64,000 nucleotides of DNA. Source: Flavobacteriaceae bacterium UJ101. Its GTDB lineage: Bacteria > Bacteroidota > Bacteroidia > Flavobacteriales > UJ101. This document shows, one piece after another, positions 16,713 to 25,957 of this stretch. The notes under the pieces are model-generated. The model did not search any database. It had not been told where the DNA came from and was given only the letters and a program-made list of their open reading frames with translations. Both the position numbers and the translations under genes were made by a program. The stretch is taken from the NCBI GenBank assembly GCA_001880285.1, contig CP016269.1, positions 1,684,501 through 1,748,500 of the forward strand, read 5' to 3'. Every line of letters begins with the position of its first letter. Position 1 is the stretch's first letter.

Positions 16713-17948
16713 ATGAATAGTTTAGCATTAATAGAATCATTCGCCGAATTTAAAGACGATAAAAACATAGATCGCGAAACATTGATGTCGATTATAGAAG
16801 AATCGATACGTAACGTGTTAAAAAAACAATACGGTTCTGCAGATAATTACGATATTATTGTAAACCCTGATAAAGGAGATTTAGAAATATGGCGTAATCG
16901 AATTGTAGTGGAAGACGGTTTTTCGGAAGATGATAATGAAGAAATTGAATTATCCGAAGCAAGAAAAATTGAACCCGATTTTGAAGTAGGTGAAGAAGTT
17001 TCAGAAGAAGTTAAATTAGAAGATTTAGGTCGTCGAGCTGTTTTAGCATTAGGGCAAAATCTAAGAGCAAAAGTAGTAGAACACGATAATACATTAATCT
17101 ACAAGACATTTAAAGATCTTGTTGGGGAAATTATTAACGGAGAAGTACATTTCGCAAAAAGAAATCATGCTGTTGTGCTAGATGAAGACGATAATGAAAT
17201 GGTTTTATTAAAAGATCATCAAATACCATCTGATTTCTTTAGAAAAGGAGATAATATACGAGCTGTAATTGAAGAGGTTGAAATGAAAGGAAGTAAACCG
17301 ATGATTAAGCTATCAAGAACTTCTCCTTTGTTCTTAGAGAAATTATTTGAACAAGAAATTCCTGAAATAGCAGAAGGATTAATTACAGTTAAGAAAGTAG
17401 TACGTCATCCAGGTGAAAAAGCAAAAGTTGCCGTAGAATCCTATGATGACCGTATTGATCCTGTTGGAGCTTGTGTAGGAATGAAGGGTTCTCGTATTCA
17501 TGGAATTGTTCGTGAATTACGAAACGAAAATATTGATGTAATTAACTTTACAACCAATACACAGTTATATATTACAAGAGCTTTATCTCCTGCAAAAATA
17601 ACATCAATGGAGATTAACGAAGAGAAGAAACAAGTTAATGTTTACCTTCATCCAGACGAAGTTTCAAGAGCCATTGGTAGAGGTGGACACAACATTCGTT
17701 TAGCTACACAATTAACGGGATATGAAATTGATGTATTCCGAGATGTAGATACAGATGAAGATGTAGAATTAAGTGAATTCTCTGATGAAATAGATGCTTG
17801 GATTATAGAGGAGTTTAATAAAGTTGGTTTAGATACAGCTAAATCAGTTTTAGAACTAGATATTGAAGATTTAGTAAAAAGAACAGATCTAGAAGAAGAA
17901 ACGATTCTTTCTGTGGTTGGAATTTTAAAAGAAGAATTCGAAGACTAA
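16713..17948 (+). CDS. nusA: Transcription elongation/termination factor NusA
   Basis: A 411-residue RNA polymerase-binding factor. The N-terminal RNAP-binding domain (about 1-130) starts ALIESFAEFKDDKNIDRETLM. It is followed by an S1 domain (about 135-200) and two KH domains, recognisable by KVAVESYDDRIDPVGACVGMKGSRI and VSRAIGRGGHNIRLATQL. Two acidic C-terminal repeats of the E. coli protein are absent, as in most non-proteobacterial NusA, and the tail ends in a short helical segment. It acts in pausing, termination and antitermination. It is tightly linked to rimP (4-bp gap) and infB (23-bp gap), so the three genes form one unit. Confidence 0.95.
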   Translation: MNSLALIESFAEFKDDKNIDRETLMSIIEESIRNVLKKQYGSADNYDIIVNPDKGDLEIWRNRIVVEDGFSEDDNEEIELSEARKIEPDFEVGEEVSEEVKLEDLGRRAVLALGQNLRAKVVEHDNTLIYKTFKDLVGEIINGEVHFAKRNHAVVLDEDDNEMVLLKDHQIPSDFFRKGDNIRAVIEEVEMKGSKPMIKLSRTSPLFLEKLFEQEIPEIAEGLITVKKVVRHPGEKAKVAVESYDDRIDPVGACVGMKGSRIHGIVRELRNENIDVINFTTNTQLYITRALSPAKITSMEINEEKKQVNVYLHPDEVSRAIGRGGHNIRLATQLTGYEIDVFRDVDTDEDVELSEFSDEIDAWIIEEFNKVGLDTAKSVLELDIEDLVKRTDLEEETILSVVGILKEEFED

Positions 17949-17971
17949 AAAAATAATATTACAAACAGCGC

Positions 17972-20800
17972 ATGTCAAACATTAGATTAAATAAAGTCTT
18001 AAAAGAGCTCAACATTTCAATGAGTCGTGCCATCGATTTTCTTGAAGGTAAAGGAGTTGAAATAGAGGCTCGTCCTACGACAAAAATTGACCAAAAAACA
18101 TATGATGTTTTGGTTCAAGAATTTCAGCAAGATGCCAAACGTCGTGCTAAATCTGAAGAAGTATCTCAACAGAAAAAGCAGGAAAAAGAGGCAATAAAAG
18201 AAGAATTGCTGAAAGCAAAAGAAGAGGAAGAGCGTAAAAAAGCTGAAATTATAAAAGCAAAGGTTGAAGTTAAAGGACCAAAGCAAGTTGGTAAGATTGA
18301 CTTAGATCCTAAAACAAAAGAAGAACCGAAAAAGGTTGAAGAAGTTGTAGAGGAAAAAGTCGTAGAAAAACCTGTGGAAGTAATTAAAGCTGAAGATACT
18401 TCTAGAGGTATTAAGCAAGTTGGTAAAATTGATTTGAGTACGATTAAATCGAATAAACCAACTCCTAAAGCTAAGGCTAAGGTGAAAAAAGAAGAGCCTA
18501 AAGAAGTTGTGAAACCGAAAGAAGTAAAGACGAAAGAGCCTGTAAAACAAGAAGTAAAAGAGAATGTGAAAAAAGAATCTGAAAGCGCTGGTTCAGAGAA
18601 AATCACAACTCAATACAAAAAGTTAGATGGGCCAAAGGTAACAGGTCAAAAAATTGATTTATCAAAATTTAAAAAGCCTGAAAAGAAAGGGAATAACGCG
18701 TCTAATAAGAAAAAACGAACTCGTATTAAGAAAGAAGTTAATATAGAGGAAGAAAAGAAAAAGGCAGCTCAAAACCAAAACCGTGGAGGTAATAACCAAA
18801 ATCGTCCACGTACAGGAGGAAATAATCAAAACCGTGGAGGAGGAAATTATAGAGGAAAAGGTCGTAGACCTGCTCCAACACCACGTGTTGAATTAACAGA
18901 TGAGCAAGTACAAAAGCAAGTCAAAGAAACTTTAGAGAAACTAACCAATAAAGGAAATAAATCTAAAGGAGCAAAACATAGACGTGATCGTCGTCAACGA
19001 GGACGTGATGCACGAGAGCAAGAACAACAAAAAGCACAATTAGAAAACCAAACACTAAAAGTAACAGAATTTGTTACAGCAAGTGAATTAGCAACTATGA
19101 TGAATGTTTCTGTTACGGAAATTATTTCAGCTTGTATGAGTTTGGGGATTATGGTGACAATGAATCAACGTCTTGATGCAGAAACACTGACATTAGTTGC
19201 TTCTGAGTTTAACTATGAAGTTGAATTTATTGATGCTGAAGTTGAAGAAGCAGTTCAAGAAGAAGAAGATAAAAAAGAAGACTTATTACCAAGAGCACCA
19301 ATTGTTACTGTAATGGGACACGTAGATCATGGTAAAACTTCTTTATTAGATTATATCCGTGAAGCCAATGTGATTGCAGGTGAATCGGGAGGAATTACGC
19401 AACATATTGGAGCTTATGCAGTAGAGTTGAAAAACGGTCAAAAAATTACGTTTTTAGATACTCCAGGTCACGAAGCCTTTACCGCTATGCGTGCGCGTGG
19501 AGCTCAAGTAACCGATTTAGCTATTATCGTTGCCGCAGCTGATGATGATATCATGCCGCAAACAAAAGAGGCTATTGCTCATGCCCAAGCTGCAGGAGTG
19601 CCGATGATTTTTGCAATTAATAAAATTGATAAACCAGCAGCAAATCCTGATAAAATTAAGGAGCAACTAGCCAATATGAATTTATTGGTGGAAGATTGGG
19701 GAGGTAAAATTCAATCCCAAGATATTTCAGCTAAATTCGGAACAAATGTAGATGAATTATTAGAAAAAGTGTTGTTAGAGGCTGAGATCTTAGAATTAAC
19801 AGCGAATCCAAATAAAGTAGCTAACGGAACTGTAATAGAAGCTTTATTAGATAAAGGACGAGGTTATATGTCTACTATTTTAGTTCAAGGAGGAACACTT
19901 AAAATTGGAGATTATGTCTTAGCCGGAAGTTATCATGGAAAGGTTCGTGCAATGCTTGACGAAAGAGGGAATAATGTGAAAGAAGCAGGTCCTTCACAAC
20001 CTGTATCAATTTTAGGATTGGATGGAGCACCGCAAGCTGGAGATAAATTTAAAGTCTTTACTGATGAAAAAGAAGCAAAAACCATTGCAGCACGTCGTAA
20101 GCAATTACAACGAGAACAATCAGTAAGAACACAGAAGCATCTAACATTAGGAGAAATTGGTCGTCGTATAGCATTAGGCGACTTTAAAGAATTGAATATT
20201 ATCCTAAAAGGAGATGTAGACGGTTCAGTAGAAGCATTATCTGATTCATTACAGAAACTTTCCGTAGAAGAAATTCATGTGAAAATTGTACATAAAGGAG
20301 TAGGGCAGATTACAGAATCAGACGTATTATTAGCAACAGCTTCTGATGCGGTTATTATAGGATTTAATGTTCGTCCAGGAGTTCAAGCAAAAGCTATTGC
20401 TGAGCGTGAAGAAATTGAAATTAGAACGTATTCTATTATTTATGATGCAATTAATGATGTGAAAGAAGCGATGGAAGGTATGCTTTCACCAGAATTGAAA
20501 GAAGAAGTTACAGGGAATATCGAAATCCGTGAAACATTTAAAATTTCAAAAGTGGGAACTATTGCAGGATGTATGGTGTTAGATGGAAAAGTATTCCGTA
20601 ATTCTAATATCCGTGTTATTCGTGAAGGTGTAGTGGTTCATGAAGGTGAATTAGCTTCTTTAAAACGTTTTAAAGATGATGTGAAAGAAGTTTCAAAAGG
20701 ATATGAATGTGGATTGAATATTAAAAACTTTAATGATATTAAAGAAGGTGATATTATTGAAGCATATCAAGAAGTTGAAGTTAAAAAGAAACTGAAGTAA
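17972..20800 (+). CDS. infB: Translation initiation factor IF-2
   Basis: A 942-residue GTPase that places initiator tRNA on the ribosome. The IF2_N domain is at the start ([20 protein letters not shown]). Then comes a long low-complexity linker: Lys/Glu/Val-rich to about residue 230, and an RNA-binding-like tract rich in Asn, Gln, Arg and Gly at about 265-300. The G domain follows with GHVDHGKT (G1), GGITQHIGA (G2), DTPGHEAF (G3), NKIDKP (G4) and SAKFGTN (G5), then domains II to IV. The linker repeats the phrase KQVGKIDL (and KxTGQKIDL), a family habit in Bacteroidota. It is the last gene of the operon and is followed by a terminator at 20832-20868. Confidence 0.97.
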   Translation: MSNIRLNKVLKELNISMSRAIDFLEGKGVEIEARPTTKIDQKTYDVLVQEFQQDAKRRAKSEEVSQQKKQEKEAIKEELLKAKEEEERKKAEIIKAKVEVKGPKQVGKIDLDPKTKEEPKKVEEVVEEKVVEKPVEVIKAEDTSRGIKQVGKIDLSTIKSNKPTPKAKAKVKKEEPKEVVKPKEVKTKEPVKQEVKENVKKESESAGSEKITTQYKKLDGPKVTGQKIDLSKFKKPEKKGNNASNKKKRTRIKKEVNIEEEKKKAAQNQNRGGNNQNRPRTGGNNQNRGGGNYRGKGRRPAPTPRVELTDEQVQKQVKETLEKLTNKGNKSKGAKHRRDRRQRGRDAREQEQQKAQLENQTLKVTEFVTASELATMMNVSVTEIISACMSLGIMVTMNQRLDAETLTLVASEFNYEVEFIDAEVEEAVQEEEDKKEDLLPRAPIVTVMGHVDHGKTSLLDYIREANVIAGESGGITQHIGAYAVELKNGQKITFLDTPGHEAFTAMRARGAQVTDLAIIVAAADDDIMPQTKEAIAHAQAAGVPMIFAINKIDKPAANPDKIKEQLANMNLLVEDWGGKIQSQDISAKFGTNVDELLEKVLLEAEILELTANPNKVANGTVIEALLDKGRGYMSTILVQGGTLKIGDYVLAGSYHGKVRAMLDERGNNVKEAGPSQPVSILGLDGAPQAGDKFKVFTDEKEAKTIAARRKQLQREQSVRTQKHLTLGEIGRRIALGDFKELNIILKGDVDGSVEALSDSLQKLSVEEIHVKIVHKGVGQITESDVLLATASDAVIIGFNVRPGVQAKAIAEREEIEIRTYSIIYDAINDVKEAMEGMLSPELKEEVTGNIEIRETFKISKVGTIAGCMVLDGKVFRNSNIRVIREGVVVHEGELASLKRFKDDVKEVSKGYECGLNIKNFNDIKEGDIIEAYQEVEVKKKLK

Positions 20801-20831
20801 GCAGAAATTAAGTATCTTAATATTTTAATAA

Positions 20832-20868
20832 TAAGCCGATTTTAAATATAATTTTAGATCGGTTTTTT
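20832..20868 (+). terminator. Terminator of the rimP-nusA-infB operon
   Basis: AAGCCGAT (20833-20840) pairs with ATCGGTTT (20858-20865, one G-T wobble), followed by more T residues. It lies 32 bp after the infB stop. Confidence 0.75.
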
Positions 20869-20955
20869 TGTTTAAATTTTGTATATGAAAGTGTGTTTTA
20901 TACATTTTCTTTTATATTGATGATAAATGAAATTTGTTATGTTAAAAACATGATA

Positions 20956-20969
20956 AAAAACATGTTTTT
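20956..20969. promoter_or_regulatory. Perfect 14-bp palindrome upstream of the first susC
   Basis: AAAAACATGTTTTT is self-complementary, and a second AAAAACATG half-site lies just before it (20944-20952). It lies about 20 bases upstream of the -33 box of the first susC gene, a usual place for an activator site. The role is inferred from position only. Confidence 0.35.
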
Positions 20970-20989
20970 GTATATATGAAGTTAAAAAT

Positions 20990-21038
20990 TTTGCGAAAAT
21001 AATGGGAAAATGGCATATTTGAGTTCTAACTCAAAAAG
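20990..21038 (+). promoter_or_regulatory. Promoter and inverted-repeat operator of susC unit 1
   Basis: TTTG at 20990-20993 is followed after 20 bases by CATATTTG (21014-21021). The -7 box is overlapped by an inverted repeat TTTGAGTT...AACTCAAA (21018-21035, 2-base loop). The same arrangement occurs at the other four susC genes of the array. Confidence 0.65.
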
Positions 21039-21046
21039 ATTAATAG

Positions 21047-24000
21047 ATGAGGAAAAAATGTACAAACATTTTGACTTTATTCATGCTATTTGTATCAACC
21101 ATGATTTTTGCACAGATACAAGTATCAGGAATAGTTAAAGACGACGCTGGAGAACCACTGCCAGGAACTTATGTTGAAAATGAAAGTGGTGAAAGTGTAG
21201 AAACCGATATAGACGGTAAATATACCATTACAGCCAATCAGGGCGAAGAATTAACCTTTAGTTTTATTGGAATGGACGATGTTGTGAAAACAGTATCAGG
21301 AAATTCGTTAAATGTAACATTGGGAATGGATGATGGAAATGTTATTGATGATGTAGTAGTAATTGGTTATGGAATTACGATGGATGAAAATGAAAAAGCA
21401 GGAGCTATTGTAACAGTAGGTTCAGATGTTTTAGAACAAAATCCAAGTACTTCTATAGATCAAGCGTTACAAGGTGAAGTACCAGGGTTAAATTTATCAA
21501 CAAATGGAGGTCAACCAGGAGCAACAAATACTGTTGTGATAAGAGGTATTGGAACTTTATCAGGTGAATCAAACCCCTTATATGTTGTAGATGGTGTAAT
21601 TCTAGGTAGAGGAGAAGATAATTCTTCTTTAGTGACTTCTTTTAATCCTTTAGCAAGTATTGATCCAAATAATATTAAAAGTGTTACAGTATTAAAAGAT
21701 GCAATGGCAACATCTATCTATGGTTCATTAGGAGCTGCTGGGGTAATTGTTGTTGAAACTAAAACAGGTCGAAAAAATCAGAAAACTAAATTTACATTGT
21801 TATCTGAAACTAGTTTTTCAGACATAGCTTTTGATGATATTAATGTATATGATGCAGAAGGATACATAAATTTATCAGCAGAAGGTCTTGTTAATGCAGG
21901 TTTTGCTGGTACAATTGCTGAAGGAGTGGATTTAGCATCTAATGTAGTTGGTTGGGATGGAACAACCAATACTGATTGGGAAGATGCTGTTCAACGTTCA
22001 ACAGGAACAATTTACTCAAATTCATTATCATTTACTGGTGGCTCTGAAAAGAGTACATTCAATGGTAGTATTGGATTATATCAAAATAAACCATTAGCAA
22101 AAGAAACACAGTTTGACCGTGTTACAGGATCATTTCGATTTAATCATGATGTTACAGATAAATTTAATATTGGATTGAATACTCAATTTTCAAACTTAGA
22201 TCTGAACACACCTTCTGATGCAAGTTCTTTTTCTAATCCGTTTTTTGCACGTTTTACAGCTTTGCCAACATCTCCAATATATAATGAAGATGGATCATAT
22301 AATACTTCATTACCAGGATTTTTACAAACTTCCAATCCTGTTGGGAATTTGGAAAAGAATTTCACAAAAGGTGAACAAATGCGTTTAATTGGAGCTTTTA
22401 ATGCTGGATATGATATTACAGATTACTTAAAATTTGATACCAAAATTTCAGGAAATTATCAGGATCTTGATGAGCGTCAATATTGGAATCCTTATTTTGG
22501 GGATGGTTTAGCTTTTAATGGTTATGGAGCTGCAAGTTCTTTGGAAGATTTTCAATGGTCTTGGACTAATTTCTTACGATTTAAAAAAGAATTTAATGAT
22601 GTACACAGTTTGAAGGTTGATGTTGGGATGGATTATTTACAAGAAACTGTGAATACTCTTTTTACTGCTGCTCAAAACTTTTCAGGAGATTTTACCTATT
22701 TAGACTCGGCAGCAGAAAAAACAAGTGCTTCAACAAATAAGTATGAAAGATCACTTGTCTCTTATATTTCCAGAGTAACATACGCTTATGATGATCGTTA
22801 TGTTGTAAATGGGTTTTTTAGAAGGGAAGGAAGTTCTAAATTAATTAATAAGTGGGATAATTTCTTTGGTGTTGGATTAACTTGGAATGTAATTAATGAA
22901 TCTTTTATGGAAAACAGTAATGTTTTAAGTGATTTAAGATTACGTGCTAATTATGGTGAAACAGGAAATGATCCGTTTTCATTTTATACTTCTTGGTATA
23001 ATGGTTTACCACAGGTATCTACAGGGTTTAATTACGGAGATAATCCAGGTTTAACATTTGAAGTGCCTGGGAATGATCAGTTAACTTGGGAAAGAACAAA
23101 ACAATGGAACTTTGGATTGGATTATGGATTTGCTAATAATAGAATTACGGGTACAATTGATTATTATATCAAAAATGGAGAAGATTTATTTGTAGAAGTA
23201 CCTCTAACACCAAGTCAAGGATTCCCTACAAATTCACAAACGGGGAATGCCGCAGATATTCGTAATACAGGTTTAGAATTTTTAATAAAAGCTAAAATCT
23301 TTAAAGGAGAAGGATTTAATTGGACAGCAACAGGTAATTTTGCATTTAATGATAATGAAATTAAATCATTACCAGATGGAGAGGATATCCAAAGAGGAAA
23401 TAAAATTCTGAGAGTAGGAGAAGAAGTAGGAATGTTTTATGATTATGGATATGCTGGTGTTGACCCATCTAATGGAAATGCTCTTTTTTATACTGATGAA
23501 ACCAAATCTGCTACTACATCGAATTTAAATGAAGCAGCTCAATTTATTCAAGGTAGATCATTACCTAAGTATACGGCAGGTTTAAAAAATAATTTATCAT
23601 TTAAAGGAGTATATATAAATACAATGTTTAACTATGCTGGAGATTTTAAAGTTTGGGATCGATGGGCATTTGTTTATGATTCTGATGGGAGTTATTCAAC
23701 CGTAAACCCTATGGTTAGAGATCATTGGACTCCAGATAATACAGATGCTAAATATCCTAAATATGTATGGGGTAATGCATCGAGAGGAAATACAGGATCA
23801 CGATATATTTATGATGGAGATTATATCCGTTTAAAAGATTTAAAAATAGGATATAAATTTTCAGATGAAATATTAGATCAAATAGGTTTGGATGCTTTAG
23901 AATTGTATGTAAGAGGTACAAACTTGTGGACATATACGTTTGATGATGACTTATATTTTGATCCAGAGAGTACTTCGAATGCATACAGTGGTGATAAATG

Positions 24001-24076
24001 GGTTGGTACGGGAGTTTATGATTTAACGTCTCCTTTATTAAAAACATATTCTTTTGGTGTTGTTGTAGGATTTTAA
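21047..24076 (+). CDS. SusC/RagA family TonB-linked outer membrane protein, unit 1
   Basis: A 1009-residue outer-membrane importer. Signal peptide to about residue 23 (MRKKCTNILTLF...FAQ). A carboxypeptidase-regulatory-like domain occupies about 24-105 (VSGIVKDDAGEPLPGTYVEN, VETDIDGKYTITANQGEELT), then a TonB-box-like DDVVVIGYG, the plug (VLKDAMATSIYGSLGAAGVI) and a 22-strand barrel ending in the terminal Phe. It acts with the SusD partner starting 12 bp downstream: SusD captures ligand at the surface, SusC imports it using TonB energy. The plug-barrel part belongs to the class that pairs with canonical SusD/RagB lipoproteins. The substrate is unknown; peptides or glycans are both possible, as no enzyme gene is adjacent. 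Confidence 0.9.
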   Translation: MRKKCTNILTLFMLFVSTMIFAQIQVSGIVKDDAGEPLPGTYVENESGESVETDIDGKYTITANQGEELTFSFIGMDDVVKTVSGNSLNVTLGMDDGNVIDDVVVIGYGITMDENEKAGAIVTVGSDVLEQNPSTSIDQALQGEVPGLNLSTNGGQPGATNTVVIRGIGTLSGESNPLYVVDGVILGRGEDNSSLVTSFNPLASIDPNNIKSVTVLKDAMATSIYGSLGAAGVIVVETKTGRKNQKTKFTLLSETSFSDIAFDDINVYDAEGYINLSAEGLVNAGFAGTIAEGVDLASNVVGWDGTTNTDWEDAVQRSTGTIYSNSLSFTGGSEKSTFNGSIGLYQNKPLAKETQFDRVTGSFRFNHDVTDKFNIGLNTQFSNLDLNTPSDASSFSNPFFARFTALPTSPIYNEDGSYNTSLPGFLQTSNPVGNLEKNFTKGEQMRLIGAFNAGYDITDYLKFDTKISGNYQDLDERQYWNPYFGDGLAFNGYGAASSLEDFQWSWTNFLRFKKEFNDVHSLKVDVGMDYLQETVNTLFTAAQNFSGDFTYLDSAAEKTSASTNKYERSLVSYISRVTYAYDDRYVVNGFFRREGSSKLINKWDNFFGVGLTWNVINESFMENSNVLSDLRLRANYGETGNDPFSFYTSWYNGLPQVSTGFNYGDNPGLTFEVPGNDQLTWERTKQWNFGLDYGFANNRITGTIDYYIKNGEDLFVEVPLTPSQGFPTNSQTGNAADIRNTGLEFLIKAKIFKGEGFNWTATGNFAFNDNEIKSLPDGEDIQRGNKILRVGEEVGMFYDYGYAGVDPSNGNALFYTDETKSATTSNLNEAAQFIQGRSLPKYTAGLKNNLSFKGVYINTMFNYAGDFKVWDRWAFVYDSDGSYSTVNPMVRDHWTPDNTDAKYPKYVWGNASRGNTGSRYIYDGDYIRLKDLKIGYKFSDEILDQIGLDALELYVRGTNLWTYTFDDDLYFDPESTSNAYSGDKWVGTGVYDLTSPLLKTYSFGVVVGF

Positions 24077-24087
24077 GATTAAACGAA

Positions 24088-25485
24088 ATGAAAATAAAAA
24101 ATATAATAGTAGGAATAATTGGGATCGCTTTATTAATAAATTGTGATTCTGAATTAGATAAATCACCTGGTACATCTTCTCTACCTGATAATGCGATAAA
24201 TACAGAAACTGATTTACAAAATGCTTTGAATGGAGTGTATAATGCATTTCAAAGAGAAGGCGTTTATGGTAAAGATGTTTTTGCTTTTGGTGTTACCATG
24301 TCAGATATTGGATTTATTAGTATCAAAAATACAAATAGATTATCAACTATAAATGATTTTACTTACACACAGTTTACAGGTGATGTTTTTGATTTATGGG
24401 ATGATTTATATGAAGTAGTTCAAACATCAAATTTTGTGATAAATAATCAAAGTCTAGCTTCTTCAAGTACAGTTGATAAGATAAAAGCCCAAGCTTATGC
24501 AGCTAGAGGATTAGCATATCTAAACTTAATAAATTATTTTGGTCAAAATTATGGAGGTATAAATCAAGAATTAGGAGTTCCAATAGAACTAGATGAAAAT
24601 GTTGGGGATGGACTTCCAAGATCAACAGTTTCTGAAGTTTATACACAAATTGAAAATGATTTATTGCAAGCAATTTCTTTGTTTGAAAGTTCAGGAACGT
24701 CGACTTCTAAAAATGAATTGACAATAGATGCTGCAAATCTTATTCTAGCAAGAACGTATTTGTATATGAAAGACTGGGATAATGCGATTACTTATGCAGA
24801 AAAAGTTAAAGCATCCTCAGGATATACTATATTATCAGGTGATCAATATGTTCAATATTGGGCAGCTGAAACGGGTGCTGAATCTATTTTTGAATTAACA
24901 TTTACTTCTTCTGATGCATTGGGAAGAAACAGTTCATTACCATACTTGCTAGATCAAGAAGTAGGATATGGTGATTTAGTTGCAAGAGCATCATTTGTAG
25001 AGAGTATGGATGATTCTGATTATCGAAAACAACTATATTCAATTGCTTCAAGAGGAGATGATCCAGAAGGATATGCTACTAGTAAATTCCCGTATGAATC
25101 AGGAGCATTTCCAATGAAAGTTTTACGTTATGCAGAAGCTGATTTTATTATAATAGAATCAAAATATCAGAAGGGAGATGAAGCAGGTGCTTTGTCAGAT
25201 TTAAATACTTTTGTAGCAAATAGAAGTACAAAAACCTATTCATCTTCAGGATCCCAATTATTGGAAGATATTCTCCTGGAAAAAGCATATGAGTTTGCAT
25301 TTGAAGGACAACGCTTTTTAGATTTAAGAAGAAATGAAAAAGAGATTGTAAAAAGTACAAACTGTGTAAATAATTGTACAATGACTTATCCTAATGATAA
25401 GTTTGCTTTACCAATACCTAACGCTGAGATTAATTCTAATAATTCAATTTCTCAAGGAGATCAAAATCCAAGTTATAATAATTAA
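24088..25485 (+). CDS. SusD/RagB family surface lipoprotein, unit 1
   Basis: A 465-residue ligand-binding lipoprotein with lipobox LLINC (Cys19). DSELDKS after the Cys is acidic, as expected for lipoproteins exported to the cell surface in this phylum. The helical repeats of the SusD fold are visible: AQAYAARGLAYLNLINYFG, LILARTYLYMKDWDNAITYAEKV, and near the end LLEDILLEKAYEFAFEGQRFLDLRR, the classic SusD C-terminal signature, then FALPIPNAEIN. It is translationally close to susC (12-bp gap) and followed by a terminator, so unit 1 is a two-gene operon. It is a canonical RagB/SusD type, unlike the partners in units 3-5. Confidence 0.9.
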   Translation: MKIKNIIVGIIGIALLINCDSELDKSPGTSSLPDNAINTETDLQNALNGVYNAFQREGVYGKDVFAFGVTMSDIGFISIKNTNRLSTINDFTYTQFTGDVFDLWDDLYEVVQTSNFVINNQSLASSSTVDKIKAQAYAARGLAYLNLINYFGQNYGGINQELGVPIELDENVGDGLPRSTVSEVYTQIENDLLQAISLFESSGTSTSKNELTIDAANLILARTYLYMKDWDNAITYAEKVKASSGYTILSGDQYVQYWAAETGAESIFELTFTSSDALGRNSSLPYLLDQEVGYGDLVARASFVESMDDSDYRKQLYSIASRGDDPEGYATSKFPYESGAFPMKVLRYAEADFIIIESKYQKGDEAGALSDLNTFVANRSTKTYSSSGSQLLEDILLEKAYEFAFEGQRFLDLRRNEKEIVKSTNCVNNCTMTYPNDKFALPIPNAEINSNNSISQGDQNPSYNN

Positions 25486-25506
25486 TAATTAAAATAATTG
25501 GTTTAA

Positions 25507-25543
25507 AAAAACCATCTCAAACTTGTTTTGGGATGGTTTTTTG
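25507..25543 (+). terminator. Terminator of susCD unit 1
   Basis: AAAACCATC pairs with GATGGTTTT and is followed by TTG and further T residues, 20 bp after the susD stop. Confidence 0.8.
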
Positions 25544-25586
25544 TGTATATTATTGTTTTGAATAATGAAATAAATGTATATAAATG

Positions 25587-25664
25587 ATCCAAATATGCAG
25601 ACAAAAAATTCAAATGTTTGGATAAATGATAAAAAAAAGCCATATTTGAGTTTTAACTCAAAAA
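25587..25664 (+). promoter_or_regulatory. Promoter and two inverted repeats of susC unit 2
   Basis: TTTG 25617-25620 and CATATTTG 25641-25648 are 20 bases apart. TTTGAGTT...AACTCAAA overlaps the -7 box and the start of transcription. A second inverted repeat, ATCCAAA (25587-25593) and TTTGGAT (25617-25623) with 23 bases between, overlaps the -33 box. The arms are about three helical turns apart. Confidence 0.65.
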
Positions 25665-25957
25665 CTAAAAATTATATGAGGACAAAGTGTACAAAAATTT
25701 TGACACTTCTTCTAGTATTTGTTTCTGCAATAATGTTTGCGCAAATACAAGTGTCAGGAGTAGTAAAAGATGCCGATGGAGAGCCACTTCCAGGAGCATA
25801 TGTAGAAAGTGAAAGTGGTGAAAGTGTGGAAACCGATGTAGACGGTAAGTATACCATTACAGCTAATCAAGGTGAAGAATTAACTTTTAGTTTTATAGGA
25901 ATGGACGATAAGGTACAAAAAGTATCAGGAAATTCTATGAATATAACTTTAGGAGTA
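25587..25957. repeat. Direct repeat, copy A (promoter plus susC 5' end, unit 2)
   Basis: From the ATCCAAA site through the promoter, start codon, signal peptide and regulatory-like domain, the sequence is nearly identical to 30210-30580; landmarks keep a constant offset of 4623 bases. Differences are scattered single bases, plus a more divergent stretch at 25598-25612. Similarity stops near the TonB box. The exact edges were judged by eye. Confidence 0.85.

Noticed and set aside
17972-18900. Several long minus-strand frames opposite infB
   Set aside because: They are Phe/Ser/Leu-rich mirror images of the Lys/Glu-rich linker of IF-2 and have no promoter or domain.
25574-25675. Longer N-termini for the SusC proteins of units 2, 3 and 4
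   Set aside because: The extensions contain the promoters and operator; the shared MRT start with a signal peptide is clearly the real one. The same holds for 30269-30298 and 35106-35138.
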